Assembly: GCF_030272705.1 (NCBI RefSeq)
Contig: NZ_JARFYM010000010.1
Coordinates: 1-64,000 of the forward strand
Length of the DNA stretch: 64,000 nt
Reading direction: 5' to 3'
From: Rhizobium mayense
GTDB taxonomy: Bacteria > Pseudomonadota > Alphaproteobacteria > Rhizobiales > Rhizobiaceae
The notes under the pieces are model-generated. The model saw nothing but the letters and a program-made list of their open reading frames with translations. It was not told the DNA's origin and did not search any database. Each line of letters begins with the position of its first letter. Positions within the stretch are counted from its first letter, which is position 1. A program made the position numbers and the translations under genes. Positions 63,800 to 64,000 of the stretch are shown in pieces.

Positions 63800-64000
63800 T
63801 CGTTGCAGGTGTGGCGAATGGGTCGGCCACCTCGTGGTTCGAGGCCCTGTCATCTCCGCATTCGCTTCAATGACAGGGCACCTCACCATGAGGTGGATCG
63901 AGCTTGCCCCAGACGCCAACTCCTCTCACCGAGACATGGAAAGAGTTCCTGGAGCTGCCCAGAAGGTTAGCCCTCACCCTGAGGTGGCCTGGAAGGCCCT
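63800..64000. repeat. Hairpin-rich mosaic repeat (RIME-like), runs off the window
   Basis: The stretch holds several dyads: CCTCG-TGGTT-CGAGG, CCCTGTCAT...ATGACAGGG (63845-63878), CACCTCA-CCA-TGAGGTG (63879-63895) and CCTCA-CCC-TGAGG near 63971. Repeated ACCTC/GAGGT blocks in hairpins are typical of RIME-like intergenic mosaic elements of rhizobia. It continues past 64000, so the right end is unseen. Confidence 0.6.

Overview
The window looks like a chromosomal segment of a fast-growing rhizobium (Rhizobiaceae, most likely genus Rhizobium). Evidence is inferential: GC-rich codon use throughout most genes, a guaA, xseA and RsmB-type housekeeping backbone, many LysR/GntR/TetR regulator-plus-oxidoreductase pairs, a phnF-phnGHIJKLM carbon-phosphorus lyase cluster with convergent phnE genes, a 48-nt palindromic intergenic repeat and a hairpin-rich mosaic repeat of the kind common in Rhizobiales. 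I saw no rRNA, tRNA, CRISPR array, integrase or transposase.

Layout. 1-2.0 kb: small RlpA-like exported protein and an RsmB-type rRNA methyltransferase. 2.3-7.4 kb: four-gene exported redox/metal operon (imelysin, di-heme oxidoreductase, second imelysin, Tat-exported DUF1513). 7.4-13.3 kb: GntR regulator with a divergent Tat hydrolase, DUF2252, PaaI thioesterase, nucleosidase, guaA. 13.3-30.7 kb: accessory region just downstream of guaA, made of small regulator/oxidoreductase or regulator/methyltransferase modules, with two degenerate copies of the guaA 3' end at 16.5 and 17.2 kb that look like old attachment sites. It includes an MFS exporter gene with a large internal deletion, a MarR/GbsR operon with two membrane methyltransferases, a Gly-rich small lipoprotein and a 2H phosphoesterase behind a LexA-like box.

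30.6-54 kb: transporters, LysR modules, a deacylase (AstE/AspA-like), a PIN toxin followed by its antitoxin, a Cys-tRNA(Pro) deacylase, M29 aminopeptidase, xseA, a surface-glycan group (GT-C-like membrane protein, GT2, GtrA), a Gfo/Idh/MocA dehydrogenase, two aldo-keto reductases and a ferritin-like YciE homologue. 54-64 kb: phosphonate catabolism. PhnF is divergent from a tightly overlapped phnGHIJKLM operon; phnM carries an apparent one-base deletion. Two phnE permease genes converge on it from the other side, with a serine hydrolase between them.

Regulation is unusually readable: most divergent promoters carry clear dyads or tandem repeats (GntR at 8.2 kb, TetR at 15.6 and 17.9 kb, MarR/GbsR at 20.8 kb, HxlR at 24.1 kb, LysR/quinone reductase at 33.3 kb, toxin-antitoxin at 37.5 kb, phnF/phnG at 54.9 kb).
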